Shown here in pieces: positions 48,807 through 57,000 of a DNA stretch of 64,000 nucleotides. The position numbers were made by a program, and so were the translations under genes. The first letter of the stretch is position 1, and each line of letters begins with the position of its first letter. The notes under the pieces are model-generated. The model was not told where the DNA came from and ran no database searches. It saw only the letters and a program-made list of their open reading frames with translations. The stretch comes from Asaia bogorensis (GTDB lineage: Bacteria > Pseudomonadota > Alphaproteobacteria > CACIAM-22H2), in NCBI GenBank assembly GCA_945901855.1, contig CAMDLT010000002.1, positions 1-64,000 of the forward strand, in the 5' to 3' direction.

Positions 48807-49208
48807 TTACGGGAGTCTCCCCGCCTGCGCCAGATCGTCGAGAATAGGACAGGCGGGACGTCCATCGTTGTGGCAGCGCCGCAGCAGCTCTTGCAGCGCG
48901 CCCTTCATCGTTTGAAGTTCGGCAACTTTGCGCTCGATCGCATCGACATGGGCGGCAGCCATGGCGTGGACCTGGGCGCTTGCACGGCTGCGATCGCGCC
49001 AAAGCGCCAGCAAATCCGCGACGTCCTTGACCGGAAACCCCAGCGAGCGCGCGCGCTGGATGAAGCGCAATTCTGCAATCGCCCGCGCATCGTAGTCGCG
49101 ATAATTGTTCGTGCGGCGGTCGGCCGCCGCAATCAACCCCACACTCTCGTAATAGCGGATCGATTTGGCCGTCATGCCCGTCGCCGCCGCCGCTTGCCCA
49201 ATATTCAT
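48807..49208 (-). CDS. MerR-family regulator, CueR/HmrR-like
   Basis: 133 residues. The winged helix-turn-helix begins NIGQAAAATGMTAKSIRYYESVGLI, followed by a dimerisation helix and the C-terminal loop CHNDGRPACPILDDL, whose two cysteines seven residues apart match the monovalent-copper/silver site of CueR and HmrR. Such proteins twist promoters with long spacers to switch on copper efflux genes. ATG at 49208 is chosen over 49232 because it begins at the conserved MNIG and has GGAGG upstream. No copper transporter or oxidase is in the window, so its targets lie elsewhere apart from its own promoter. Confidence 0.9.
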   Translation of the reverse strand: MNIGQAAAATGMTAKSIRYYESVGLIAAADRRTNNYRDYDARAIAELRFIQRARSLGFPVKDVADLLALWRDRSRASAQVHAMAAAHVDAIERKVAELQTMKGALQELLRRCHNDGRPACPILDDLAQAGRLP

Positions 49209-49243
49209 TCCTTCGCCCTCCAAGAAAGACAATCTAATCCTAT

Positions 49244-49264
49244 ACCTTACAAGAACGTCAAGGT
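49244..49264 (-). promoter_or_regulatory. MerR-type operator/promoter for the regulator
   Basis: The 21-bp dyad with ACCTT at one end (49244-49248) and AAGGT at the other (49260-49264) has the size and ends of CueR boxes. On the minus strand it overlaps a TTGACG -35 box, and TAGATT follows after a 19-bp spacer, the long spacing MerR activators require. It lies about 35 bp upstream of the regulator's ATG, implying autoregulation. Confidence 0.6.
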
Positions 49265-49273
49265 GCTTAAATA

Positions 49274-49302
49274 TTGCGCCAAACCCGTCGAGGGTAGAAA
49301 AT
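49274..49302 (+). promoter_or_regulatory. Weak putative promoter for lipoprotein-kinase pair
   Basis: TTGCGC (49274-49279), 17 bp and GAAAAT (49297-49302) form a marginal sigma-70 promoter 40 bp before the GTG of the lipoprotein gene. It abuts the MerR dyad, so copper control of the pair is conceivable. Confidence 0.3.
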
Positions 49303-49342
49303 ACTTACTTTCTCGGTTTCGTTCGCTCAAAGGACAGCTCGC

Positions 49343-49777
49343 GTGCAGACGATCACCGGATTCGCGGCTTGGCGAATGGCTGTTGCGATGGTGGCCACGC
49401 TTGGACTTGGCGGCTGCCAAGGGCTGGGGCGCGAGACTGCGCCCGCTGCGTCGATCGCGGCGGCGGATGGCCTTTATACCGGCACCGCTTTTCGTACGAC
49501 CGGTACGGAATCACGCTGCGAGCGGCGCTATGCGGTGCGCGCGAGCGTCAAGCTCGGCGAACTCGAACTTGAACTGTCAGACCCAGAAAATCCGGCGCGG
49601 GCACCGATCCGCGCTGCCGGGTTCGTCGAGGCGTCGGGCCGCATCATAACCTCGATCCAATTTCAGGGCACGGCGCACGTGATCGAACTGCGATTGCGCG
49701 ACGGTACATTGCGCGGATCCGTCGATGCGCGCAGCTGCGGGCTGTCGCTGTCGGCGCGGCGCACCGATGGTGCTTAA
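49343..49777 (+). CDS. Small putative lipoprotein of unknown function
   Basis: 144 residues from a GTG start (AAGGA 8 nt upstream). The N-terminus has a hydrophobic stretch ending LGLGGC, a lipobox whose Cys (about residue 25) would be lipidated. The remainder is predicted beta-rich: GLYTGTAFRTTG, three internal strands and SVDARSCGLSLSARR. Two more cysteines (about residues 58 and 133) could form a disulphide. No family recognised. It overlaps the following histidine kinase gene by 11 bp, so the two are co-translated and may act together. Confidence 0.7.
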   Translation: MQTITGFAAWRMAVAMVATLGLGGCQGLGRETAPAASIAAADGLYTGTAFRTTGTESRCERRYAVRASVKLGELELELSDPENPARAPIRAAGFVEASGRIITSIQFQGTAHVIELRLRDGTLRGSVDARSCGLSLSARRTDGA

Positions 49778-52373
49778 CGACAACGACGGCCGGATTTTGC
49801 GCCACGGACCCGAGACGCAGGGCCGTTCGCGGCTGCGTATCGGCCTCGTGGCGCTAGCGTTCGGCATGATCGCAGTTTTTGCGGTTTATTTTACGATCAA
49901 TGCGCGCTCGACTGCGGATCAGGCGGCGCGCGCCGCGGAACGCGAGATCCGCAACCTTGCGACACTGGTGGCGGAACAGACGGCACAGGCGATCGCGGCG
50001 ATCAATCTTGCCGTCCTCGGCATGGCGGTCGCATTCGACGAGCCGGCGTTTTGGGACAGCGCCGAAAACAGCGATCGGTTGGCCGATTTGCTCGCGCGCT
50101 ACGTTGCCGCCGACCCAGCGATATCCCGCATCATGCTGGTCGACCGCGACGGGATGCTGCGCGCGGCAAACGACGCAACCCCGCCGGGTACCTCCTTTGC
50201 GCATCGCGCGTTCATGACGAAAATCGGCAACGTCGAGCGGTTTGGCGCTATCGATCCTCCGGTCGACGACGGCAGCAGCTGCCGGGCATGCGTGGCGATC
50301 TCGGTACCGGTCCTGGCGCGCGACGGCACGCAGCGCGGCGTTGCCGTGGCCGAAGTGCCGCACGCGTTTTTCGAACGGCTCTATTCGAAGATCGATATCG
50401 GCAAACTCAGCGTCTTTGGCACGCTCGACATGCGCGGCAATCTGCTCGCGCATGTCCCGCCGATCGACCGCACGGACCCGGCGGTCACGATCGCGTCGAG
50501 CACCTACCGGATTGCCGCGCGCGCTTTCGAGCGCGGCGAAACGCTGGTCGAACGCACCACAGGGCGCGACGGAATCGAGCGACTCTTTGCGTTCGCCCCC
50601 ATTTCGGGCCAAGGGCTGGTCGTCTATGCCGGCATCGCGCCGGAAGATTATCTGGCCGAAGGGCGCGAATCGCTCAAAATCACGTTGCCGTTTGCTGGAA
50701 TCGTGCTGGCCGCGTTTACGTTTTTGATTCTAGCGCTTGCGCGGCATCTTGGTCGTATTGAGGAAAATGCGCGCACTTTGCGTCTGGCGGACCAGCGCTT
50801 CCAGGCGCTCGTCTCGAACATTCCGGGCGTCGTCTTCCAACGTCGCCGCACCCCCGACGGCATGGCGCCGCTGTCGTGGATCAGCGACGCCGTCAAGGCG
50901 CAGCTTGGGCATTCTCGGGCGGCGATTTTGGCCGATGGCGGACGGCTTTTCTGGGCATCCGTCGTGCCCGACGACCGGGCGGCATTCCGCGAAGCGTTTG
51001 CGCGCTCGGCCGCCGACATGTCGGCTTTAATGTGGACCGGACGCATGCGGCGGCGCGACGGGCAGACGATATCGGTCGAGATGACCGCGCGTCCGCGCCT
51101 GGGCCACGAAGGGCTGGTCGTGTGGGAGGGCATCGCGCTCGACATCACCGCGCGCGTGGCGGCGGACGCAGCGCTTGCGGCCGTCCGCGCGCAGCTCGAC
51201 ATGAAAAAAGAGCAGCTTGAAACCGCGTTGTCGAACATGGCGCAGGGCATGTGCGTCTACGACGCCGATCTGCGTCTTGTGATTTTCAACCAACGCTATG
51301 TCGAAATATTCGGACTCGAAAAAATGAACATCGGTCCCGGCACGCCGCTGGCCGATGTACTGCGCATGTCCGCTGCGCGCGGCAACTACCAACGGGACAA
51401 TGCGGAGGCCGCGATCCAAGCGCGCCTGGAAGCCGCGCGCGCGCGCCATCCGCGCACGCTGTACCAGCGCCTGACGGACGGGCGCACGATCGAAGTAGAC
51501 GTGCGACCGCTGGCCGAGGGCGGCTCGGTCGCGAGTTTTACCGACATCAGCGAGCGCGAAGCGGCGCAAGAAGCGCTGCGCGACGCAAAAGAACAGGCTG
51601 AACTCGCCGACCGCTCGAAATCCCAGTTCCTCGCCAACATGAGCCACGAGTTGCGAACACCGCTCAACGCTATCATCGGCTTTTCCGAAATCATGGCCGA
51701 CAAGCTGTTCGGTCCCCTCGGCGATCCGCGCTACGCCGAATACGCCCTCGACATCCGCGAGTCCGGCCGCCATCTGCTGATGCTGATCAACGACATTCTG
51801 GACCTGTCGAAGATCGAAGCGGGCCAGGCCAATTTGCGCGAAGAACAGGTCTCGCTTGCCGAAATCGTCGACGTCTGCGTGCGGCTGGTCGGCGACCGCG
51901 CGCAGCGCGGCGGCCTGACGCTGGAAATCGACGAGTTCGACGATTTTGCGCCGCTCTGGGCCGACCGTCTCAAACTCAAACAGATCTTGCTCAACCTGCT
52001 GTCGAACGCGATCAAGTTTACGCCGACCGGCGGCACTGTCGGCCTCACCGCATGGCGCACGCCCGACGGCGGCGTCGCTGTGCGCATCAGCGACACCGGC
52101 ATCGGCATGCGCGCCAACGACATCCCAGCCGCCCTCCAGCCCTTCCGTCAGGTCGAAAGCACGCTCAGCCGCAAGCACGAAGGCACGGGACTGGGCCTGC
52201 CGCTGACAAAAGCGATCGTCGAAATGCACGGCGGCACGCTTGCGATCACGTCGGTCCCCGGCAAAGGCACCAGCGTCGTTTTCACGCTACCGCCCGAGCG
52301 CGTCATCGACCCGCAGAGCATGGCCGCTTCGACGCTGACCGATGCCATCCACGCCGCGCGCAGCGCTTTGTAG
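49767..52373 (+). CDS. Membrane PAS-domain sensor histidine kinase
   Basis: 868 residues. Two membrane segments (about 32-52, IGLVALAFGMIAVFAVYF; and about 308-328) bracket a periplasmic sensor of about 250 residues of the dCache/PDC type, with IMLVDRDGMLRAAN and GTLDMRGNLLAHV. Then come two PAS domains (about 345-470 and 480-600), a HisKA domain with NMSHELRTPLNAIIGF (phospho-His about 626) and an ATPase domain with the N-box NLLSNAIKF, G1 SDTGIGM and G2 GTGLGLPL. No receiver domain or response-regulator gene is nearby. It overlaps the lipoprotein gene by 11 bp. Confidence 0.92.
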   Translation: MVLNDNDGRILRHGPETQGRSRLRIGLVALAFGMIAVFAVYFTINARSTADQAARAAEREIRNLATLVAEQTAQAIAAINLAVLGMAVAFDEPAFWDSAENSDRLADLLARYVAADPAISRIMLVDRDGMLRAANDATPPGTSFAHRAFMTKIGNVERFGAIDPPVDDGSSCRACVAISVPVLARDGTQRGVAVAEVPHAFFERLYSKIDIGKLSVFGTLDMRGNLLAHVPPIDRTDPAVTIASSTYRIAARAFERGETLVERTTGRDGIERLFAFAPISGQGLVVYAGIAPEDYLAEGRESLKITLPFAGIVLAAFTFLILALARHLGRIEENARTLRLADQRFQALVSNIPGVVFQRRRTPDGMAPLSWISDAVKAQLGHSRAAILADGGRLFWASVVPDDRAAFREAFARSAADMSALMWTGRMRRRDGQTISVEMTARPRLGHEGLVVWEGIALDITARVAADAALAAVRAQLDMKKEQLETALSNMAQGMCVYDADLRLVIFNQRYVEIFGLEKMNIGPGTPLADVLRMSAARGNYQRDNAEAAIQARLEAARARHPRTLYQRLTDGRTIEVDVRPLAEGGSVASFTDISEREAAQEALRDAKEQAELADRSKSQFLANMSHELRTPLNAIIGFSEIMADKLFGPLGDPRYAEYALDIRESGRHLLMLINDILDLSKIEAGQANLREEQVSLAEIVDVCVRLVGDRAQRGGLTLEIDEFDDFAPLWADRLKLKQILLNLLSNAIKFTPTGGTVGLTAWRTPDGGVAVRISDTGIGMRANDIPAALQPFRQVESTLSRKHEGTGLGLPLTKAIVEMHGGTLAITSVPGKGTSVVFTLPPERVIDPQSMAASTLTDAIHAARSAL

Positions 52374-52396
52374 GCGCGCAAAGTTGCTGCTATAAG
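52368..52396 (+). promoter_or_regulatory. Putative promoter of trpD-trpC-moaC-moeA
   Basis: TTGTAG (52368-52373, overlapping the kinase stop), a 17-bp spacer and TATAAG (52391-52396) give a plausible sigma-70 promoter 39 bp before the trpD ATG. This would let the operon be expressed without trpE/trpG upstream. Confidence 0.45.
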
Positions 52397-52435
52397 CGCT
52401 GCTCTTGGGCCAAAAGCAGGCAGGAGACCAAATTT

Positions 52436-53470
52436 ATGCCGGGCGACATGACGCAACTCAAGGCGCTGATCGCGCGCGTGGCCGACGGGCACGAACTTTC
52501 CGAAAGCGAAGCGGGCGACGCGTTCGAGATCGTGATGTCGGGCAACGCGACGCCAGCCCAGATGGGCGCTTTTTTGATGGCGCTGCGCCTGCGCGGGGAA
52601 ACGGTCGACGAGATCGCGGCGGCCGCGCGTACGATGCGCGCCAAAGCGCTGAAAATATCGGCCCCCGCCGACGCGGTCGAAGCCGTGGGCACGGGCGGCG
52701 ACGCGTCGGGCTCGTTCAACATTTCGACCGCCGCATCGTTCGTGCTGGCGGGCTGCGGCCAGAAAGTCGCCAAACACGGCAACCGCGCCTTTACGTCTAA
52801 GTCGGGGGCCGCGGACGTGCTGACCGCGCTTGGCGTCAACATCGACTGCGACATGAAGCTCGTCGAATACGCGATTTCGAAAGCGGGCGTGGGTTTCATG
52901 ATGGCGCCGCGCCACCATTCGGCCACGCGCCATGTGGCGGGCGTGCGCGTCGAACTGGGCACGCGCACGATTTTCAATTTGCTGGGGCCGCTGTCGAACC
53001 CGGCAGGCGTCAAGCGCCAGCTGGTCGGCGTGTACGCGCGCAAATGGGTCGCCCCGCTCGCCGAAACGCTGGGGCGCCTTGGCTCGATACGCGCCTGGGT
53101 CGTGCATGGCGCGGACGGGCTCGACGAAATCACAACGACGGGGGCGACGCACGTCGCCGAATTCAAGGACGGCAAGGTGCGCGAATTCGACATAACGCCC
53201 GCCGATGCGGGGTTGCCGCAAGCCAAGCCGCAAGACCTCAAAGGCGGCACGCCGGCCGAAAACGCCGCGATCATGCAAGCGCTTCTGAAGGGCGCCAAGG
53301 GCCCGATCCGCGACGTCGTGCTGTTCAACGCGGCAGCCGTGCTGGTGATTGCCGATGCCGCACCCGATCTCAAAGCCGGCGTCGCCCAGGCCGCGTTGGC
53401 GATCGACAGCGGCAAGGCGGCGGCAGCGCTTGCCGCCCTTGTCGATATCTCGAACCGGTCCGGCGCATGA
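52436..53470 (+). CDS. trpD: Anthranilate phosphoribosyltransferase
   Basis: 344 residues. The phosphoribosyl pyrophosphate site [49 protein letters not shown] and the metal-binding DGLDEIT are diagnostic. It joins anthranilate to PRPP in tryptophan synthesis. AGGAGA precedes the ATG at 52436. It is coupled to trpC by ATGA. The usual upstream partners trpE and trpG, which make anthranilate, are absent from this locus. Confidence 0.97.
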   Translation: MPGDMTQLKALIARVADGHELSESEAGDAFEIVMSGNATPAQMGAFLMALRLRGETVDEIAAAARTMRAKALKISAPADAVEAVGTGGDASGSFNISTAASFVLAGCGQKVAKHGNRAFTSKSGAADVLTALGVNIDCDMKLVEYAISKAGVGFMMAPRHHSATRHVAGVRVELGTRTIFNLLGPLSNPAGVKRQLVGVYARKWVAPLAETLGRLGSIRAWVVHGADGLDEITTTGATHVAEFKDGKVREFDITPADAGLPQAKPQDLKGGTPAENAAIMQALLKGAKGPIRDVVLFNAAAVLVIADAAPDLKAGVAQAALAIDSGKAAAALAALVDISNRSGA

Positions 53471-54276
53471 GCGACGTTCTCGCGCGCATCTTGGCCGACA
53501 AGCGCATCGAGGTTGCCGCCCGGCGCGCGGCCGTGCCCGAAACCGAGCTGGCGGCGAAGGCAAAAAGCGCGCCGCCGCCGCGCGGCTTTGCGCGCGCGCT
53601 CCGCGCCATGCGCGCAACGGGACGCCCGGCCTTGATCGCCGAAATCAAAAAAGCCTCGCCCTCCAAGGGCCTCATTCGCGCCGATTTCGATCCAGCATTG
53701 CTGGCGCGCGCCTATCGCGACGGCGGGGCGGCGTGTCTGTCGGTGCTGACGGACGAAGCTTATTTCCAGGGCCGCGATGCGTATCTGCACGCGGCGCACG
53801 CGGCCGTGCCGTTGCCGATCCTGCGCAAGGACTTTGTCGTCGAGGGTTACCAGCTCGACGAAACGCGCGCGCTCGGCGCCGATTGCGCACTACTGATCCT
53901 CGCCGCCCTCGACGATTGCCAAGCGCAAGATCTGTGCGAGCGCGCACTCGATCTGGGGCTCGACGTGCTCGCCGAAGTGCACGACCGGGACGAACTTGCG
54001 CGCGCGCTCGCCCTGCCCGCGTCCGGCGCCAATGGCGCCGAGACCTTGATCGGGGTCAACAACCGCAACCTCAAAACCTTGGCGGTCGATTTGGCGACAT
54101 TCGAGCAGCTGGCACCGCGCGTTCCCGCCGGCCGCTTGCTGGTCGCCGAAAGCGGCATCCGCACGCCCGCCGACATCGCGCGGCTCGCGCTTGCGGGCGC
54201 TGCCGCCTTTCTGGTCGGCGAAAGCCTGATGCTGCAACCGGACGTCGAGGCGGCCACGCGCCGCCTGCTCGCATGA
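53467..54276 (+). CDS. trpC: Indole-3-glycerol-phosphate synthase
   Basis: 269 residues, stand-alone Trp[19 protein letters not shown] carries the catalytic Lys, then [27 protein letters not shown] and [12 protein letters not shown], all conserved in the TIM barrel. It closes the indole ring from the carboxyphenylamino-deoxyribulose phosphate. It starts at an ATGA overlap with trpD and ends at another with moaC. Confidence 0.97.
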   Translation: MSDVLARILADKRIEVAARRAAVPETELAAKAKSAPPPRGFARALRAMRATGRPALIAEIKKASPSKGLIRADFDPALLARAYRDGGAACLSVLTDEAYFQGRDAYLHAAHAAVPLPILRKDFVVEGYQLDETRALGADCALLILAALDDCQAQDLCERALDLGLDVLAEVHDRDELARALALPASGANGAETLIGVNNRNLKTLAVDLATFEQLAPRVPAGRLLVAESGIRTPADIARLALAGAAAFLVGESLMLQPDVEAATRRLLA

Positions 54277-54752
54277 CCGGCAAGCTCACCCATTTCGATG
54301 CGGCCGGCAACGCCGTGATGGTCGATGTCGGCGCCAAAGAGCATACCCAGCGCAGCGCGACCGCGCGCGGGCGCGTGATCGTGTCGCCCGATACGCTGCG
54401 TCTGATCGAAGCGCATGGCTTCAAAAAAGGCGACGTTTTGGGCGTGGCCCGGCTTGCCGGCATCATGGGCGCCAAAAAGACGCACGATCTCATTCCGCTC
54501 TGCCATCCCTTGATGCTGACAAGCGTGACAGTGGAACTCTCGCTCGATCCAGCCGCCAACGCGGTCGAAATCGAAGCGACGGTCAAACTTGCGGGCCAGA
54601 CCGGCGTCGAGATGGAGGCGCTGACGGCCGTCTCGGTCGCAGCGCTCACGGTCTACGACATGTGCAAAGCCGTCGACCGGTCGATGCGCATCGACGCCGT
54701 GCGTCTGGTTCGCAAGGAAGGCGGCAAGTCGGGCGTCTTCGAGCAAGCCTGA
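54273..54752 (+). CDS. moaC: Cyclic pyranopterin monophosphate synthase
   Basis: 159 residues. [35 protein letters not shown] and the closing [11 protein letters not shown] are the MoaC signatures, with the catalytic Lys and Asp. It completes the first step of molybdopterin synthesis. Its position between trpC and moeA is conserved in alphaproteobacteria. Molybdenum cofactor from this pathway would serve enzymes such as the hydroxylase fragment at the left edge of the window. Confidence 0.97.
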   Translation: MTGKLTHFDAAGNAVMVDVGAKEHTQRSATARGRVIVSPDTLRLIEAHGFKKGDVLGVARLAGIMGAKKTHDLIPLCHPLMLTSVTVELSLDPAANAVEIEATVKLAGQTGVEMEALTAVSVAALTVYDMCKAVDRSMRIDAVRLVRKEGGKSGVFEQA

Positions 54753-55960
54753 TGCTGCCCGTCGCCGACGCCCGCAAACGCATTCTTGGCGCCCTTGCGC
54801 CTGTCGGGGCTGAAACCGTCGCGCTCGCCGTCGCCCACGGGCGCACGCTCGCAAACGATCTGGTCGCCAAGCTCACGCAGCCCGCGTTGGCCGTCTCCGC
54901 GATGGACGGCTACGCCGTGCGCGCGGCCGACATTGCCGATGCGCCGACGATGCTGCGCCAGATCGGCGCCGCCCCGGCAGGCCACCCGTTCAAGGGCCGC
55001 GTTTCGTCGGGCGAGTGCGTGCGCATTTTTACCGGCGCCATCGTACCCGACGGTGCCGATACGATTCTGATTCAAGAAAACGCCGACGCCGAGGGCGACC
55101 ATGTACGCGCCAAACAAAGCGAACCGTTGGGACGGTTCGTAAGGCCGGCCGGTCTCGATTTTGCGCTGGGCCAGAAGCTGCTGCCCGCAGGCACCGTGAT
55201 GCACGCGCGTCAGATCGGGCTTGCAGCGGCCGCGAACCATGCCTGGCTCGATGTGCGCCGCCGCCCGCGCGTGGCGATTTTGTCCACCGGCGACGAAATC
55301 TTGCTCCCCGGTTCGTTGCCTTTGCCCGGCCAGATCGTATCGTCGAACGGCGCAGCGCTCGCCGCGTTCGTGCAGGCGGCAGGTGGCGATGCGATCCAAC
55401 TGCCGATCGCGCCCGACAATGCGCAAGCGCTGCAAGCGATCGCCGCCGGTGCGCGCGGCGCCGACCTGCTTGTCACCAGCGGCGGCGCGTCGGTCGGCGA
55501 ACACGATCTGGTGCGCACGGCCTTGGGCCAGTCGGGCCTCGCGCTCGATTTCTGGCAGATCGCCATGCGCCCCGGCAAACCGCTGATGTTCGGGCGATAC
55601 GGCGACGTGCCTTTGCTGGGCCTGCCCGGCAATCCGGTCTCTTCGCTCGTCTGCGCGGTGCTGTTTCTGGGCCCTGCGATCGCGGCACTTCTGGGCCACG
55701 CCGACAGGGGCCCGCCGACCCGCATCGCCAAGCTCGGCTGCGATCTTGGCGCCAACGACGGGCGCGAAGACTATCTCCGCTCGAAGATTGAACATGATGA
55801 ATTTGGCAACCTAAAAGTTACGCCGTTCCAGCGCCAGGACAGCTCGATGGTGCATGTGCTGGCGCAAGCCGACGCCCTCGCCATCCGCCCGCCGCTTGCC
55901 CCGCCCGCCAAAGCAGGCGACCCGATCCAAATCGTGCCGTTGGCGCCGTTCTGTGGATAA
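54752..55960 (+). CDS. moeA: Molybdopterin molybdenumtransferase
   Basis: 402 residues. SAMDGYAVRAADI, RIFTGAIVPDGAD, STGDEIL, VTSGGASVGEHD and GLPGNPVSSLV are the standard MoeA motifs. It inserts molybdenum into adenylylated molybdopterin. The start overlaps the moaC stop (TGATG). The lexA promoter begins 3 bp after its stop. Confidence 0.97.
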   Translation: MLPVADARKRILGALAPVGAETVALAVAHGRTLANDLVAKLTQPALAVSAMDGYAVRAADIADAPTMLRQIGAAPAGHPFKGRVSSGECVRIFTGAIVPDGADTILIQENADAEGDHVRAKQSEPLGRFVRPAGLDFALGQKLLPAGTVMHARQIGLAAAANHAWLDVRRRPRVAILSTGDEILLPGSLPLPGQIVSSNGAALAAFVQAAGGDAIQLPIAPDNAQALQAIAAGARGADLLVTSGGASVGEHDLVRTALGQSGLALDFWQIAMRPGKPLMFGRYGDVPLLGLPGNPVSSLVCAVLFLGPAIAALLGHADRGPPTRIAKLGCDLGANDGREDYLRSKIEHDEFGNLKVTPFQRQDSSMVHVLAQADALAIRPPLAPPAKAGDPIQIVPLAPFCG

Positions 55961-55963
55961 GCC

Positions 55964-55992
55964 TTGACGGGATTGTCGAACTAAACTAGAAC
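55964..55992 (+). promoter_or_regulatory. lexA promoter with alphaproteobacterial SOS box
   Basis: GAAC-N7-GAAC (55978-55992) is the direct-repeat SOS box of alphaproteobacteria. It lies over the spacer and -10 of a promoter formed by TTGACG (55964-55969), 17 bp and TAGAAC (55987-55992), so LexA would repress its own gene. The leader to the ATG is about 145 nt. Confidence 0.85.
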
Positions 55993-56143
55993 TGTCCGTG
56001 TCTGTTGCGGCTTCGTTTACGGGATGTTGTGGATAGTACGCACAAGCGCCCCTAGCGCTTGGGTTTTCCCACCTCTCGCGCCCGCACCGGAACCATCCAA
56101 GCCCGGCCGTCCGCGGCTGCGCGCAAATAGACAGGTGTTGCCC

Positions 56144-56896
56144 ATGCTGACCCGCAAACAATACGAGTTGCTGCTGCTCATCAACCAGCGCCTGACCGAT
56201 GTCGGCGTGCCGCCGTCGTTCGACGAAATGAAGGATGCGCTCGGTCTCAAATCGAAATCGGGCATCCATCGCCTGATCACGGGCCTCGAAGAACGCGGCT
56301 TCATCCGCCGCCTGCCGCATCGCGCGCGTGCGCTCGAAGTCGTGCGCTTGCCCGACAATCTGCAGGCCCAGGGCCACAAACCCGCCTCGGGGCCGGCGTT
56401 GGTCGCCGCACCGGGCGGGGCTGGCGGCGAGAATGCGCGCGGTTTCCGTCCGCATGTGGTCAAGAACGAGTTTCGCGCGTCGCCGACGATCTTCGCCCCG
56501 GCTGGGGTCGAGGTCATTAAGCTGCCGCTCTATGGCCGCATTGCGGCGGGCGTTCCCATCGAAGCGATGCGCGACAATGCCAATACGGTCGACGTGCCGC
56601 CGCAAATGCTGAGCCGCGGCGAACATTTTGCGCTCGAAGTGGCCGGCGATTCGATGGTCGAAGCCGGCATCTTGGACGGCGACACGGTGCTGATCCAAAA
56701 ATCCGACGTCGCCGACAACGGCCAGATCGTGGTGGCGCTGATCGACGAACAGGAAGTGACGCTGAAGCGCTTCCGTCGCCGGGGCGCCTCGATCGCGCTC
56801 GAGCCCGCCAACAAAGCTTACGAGACGCGCATTTTCGGTCCCGACCGCGTACGCGTGCAGGGCAAGCTTGTTGGCCTCATGCGCCGCTTCCACTGA
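56144..56896 (+). CDS. lexA: SOS repressor LexA
   Basis: 250 residues, slightly longer than the E. coli protein as usual in this class. The N-terminal winged helix ([40 protein letters not shown]) binds the GAAC-N7-GAAC box. The C-terminal part has the Ala-Gly self-cleavage site in [11 protein letters not shown], the nucleophile Ser in [10 protein letters not shown] and the Lys in EVTLKRFRR. RecA-stimulated self-cleavage opens the SOS response. The long linker (about 75-125) is Gly/Ala-rich. Confidence 0.97.
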   Translation: MLTRKQYELLLLINQRLTDVGVPPSFDEMKDALGLKSKSGIHRLITGLEERGFIRRLPHRARALEVVRLPDNLQAQGHKPASGPALVAAPGGAGGENARGFRPHVVKNEFRASPTIFAPAGVEVIKLPLYGRIAAGVPIEAMRDNANTVDVPPQMLSRGEHFALEVAGDSMVEAGILDGDTVLIQKSDVADNGQIVVALIDEQEVTLKRFRRRGASIALEPANKAYETRIFGPDRVRVQGKLVGLMRRFH

Positions 56897-56966
56897 ACTC
56901 GGGCATTTTCAAGTCACGTCAAATCGCCTGACGAGCCGGAAAATGCGACAACACAGATGCCAGGAA

Positions 56967-56998
56967 CGGTTGCCGCGAACCAATGCGAGCGGCAACCG
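56967..56998. terminator. Hairpin between convergent lexA and comEC
   Basis: CGGTTGCCGC (56967-56976) pairs perfectly with GCGGCAACCG (56989-56998) around a 12-nt loop. It lies between the convergent stops of lexA and comEC. No T-tract follows on either strand, so termination would be weak. Confidence 0.4.
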
Positions 56999-57000
56999 CT

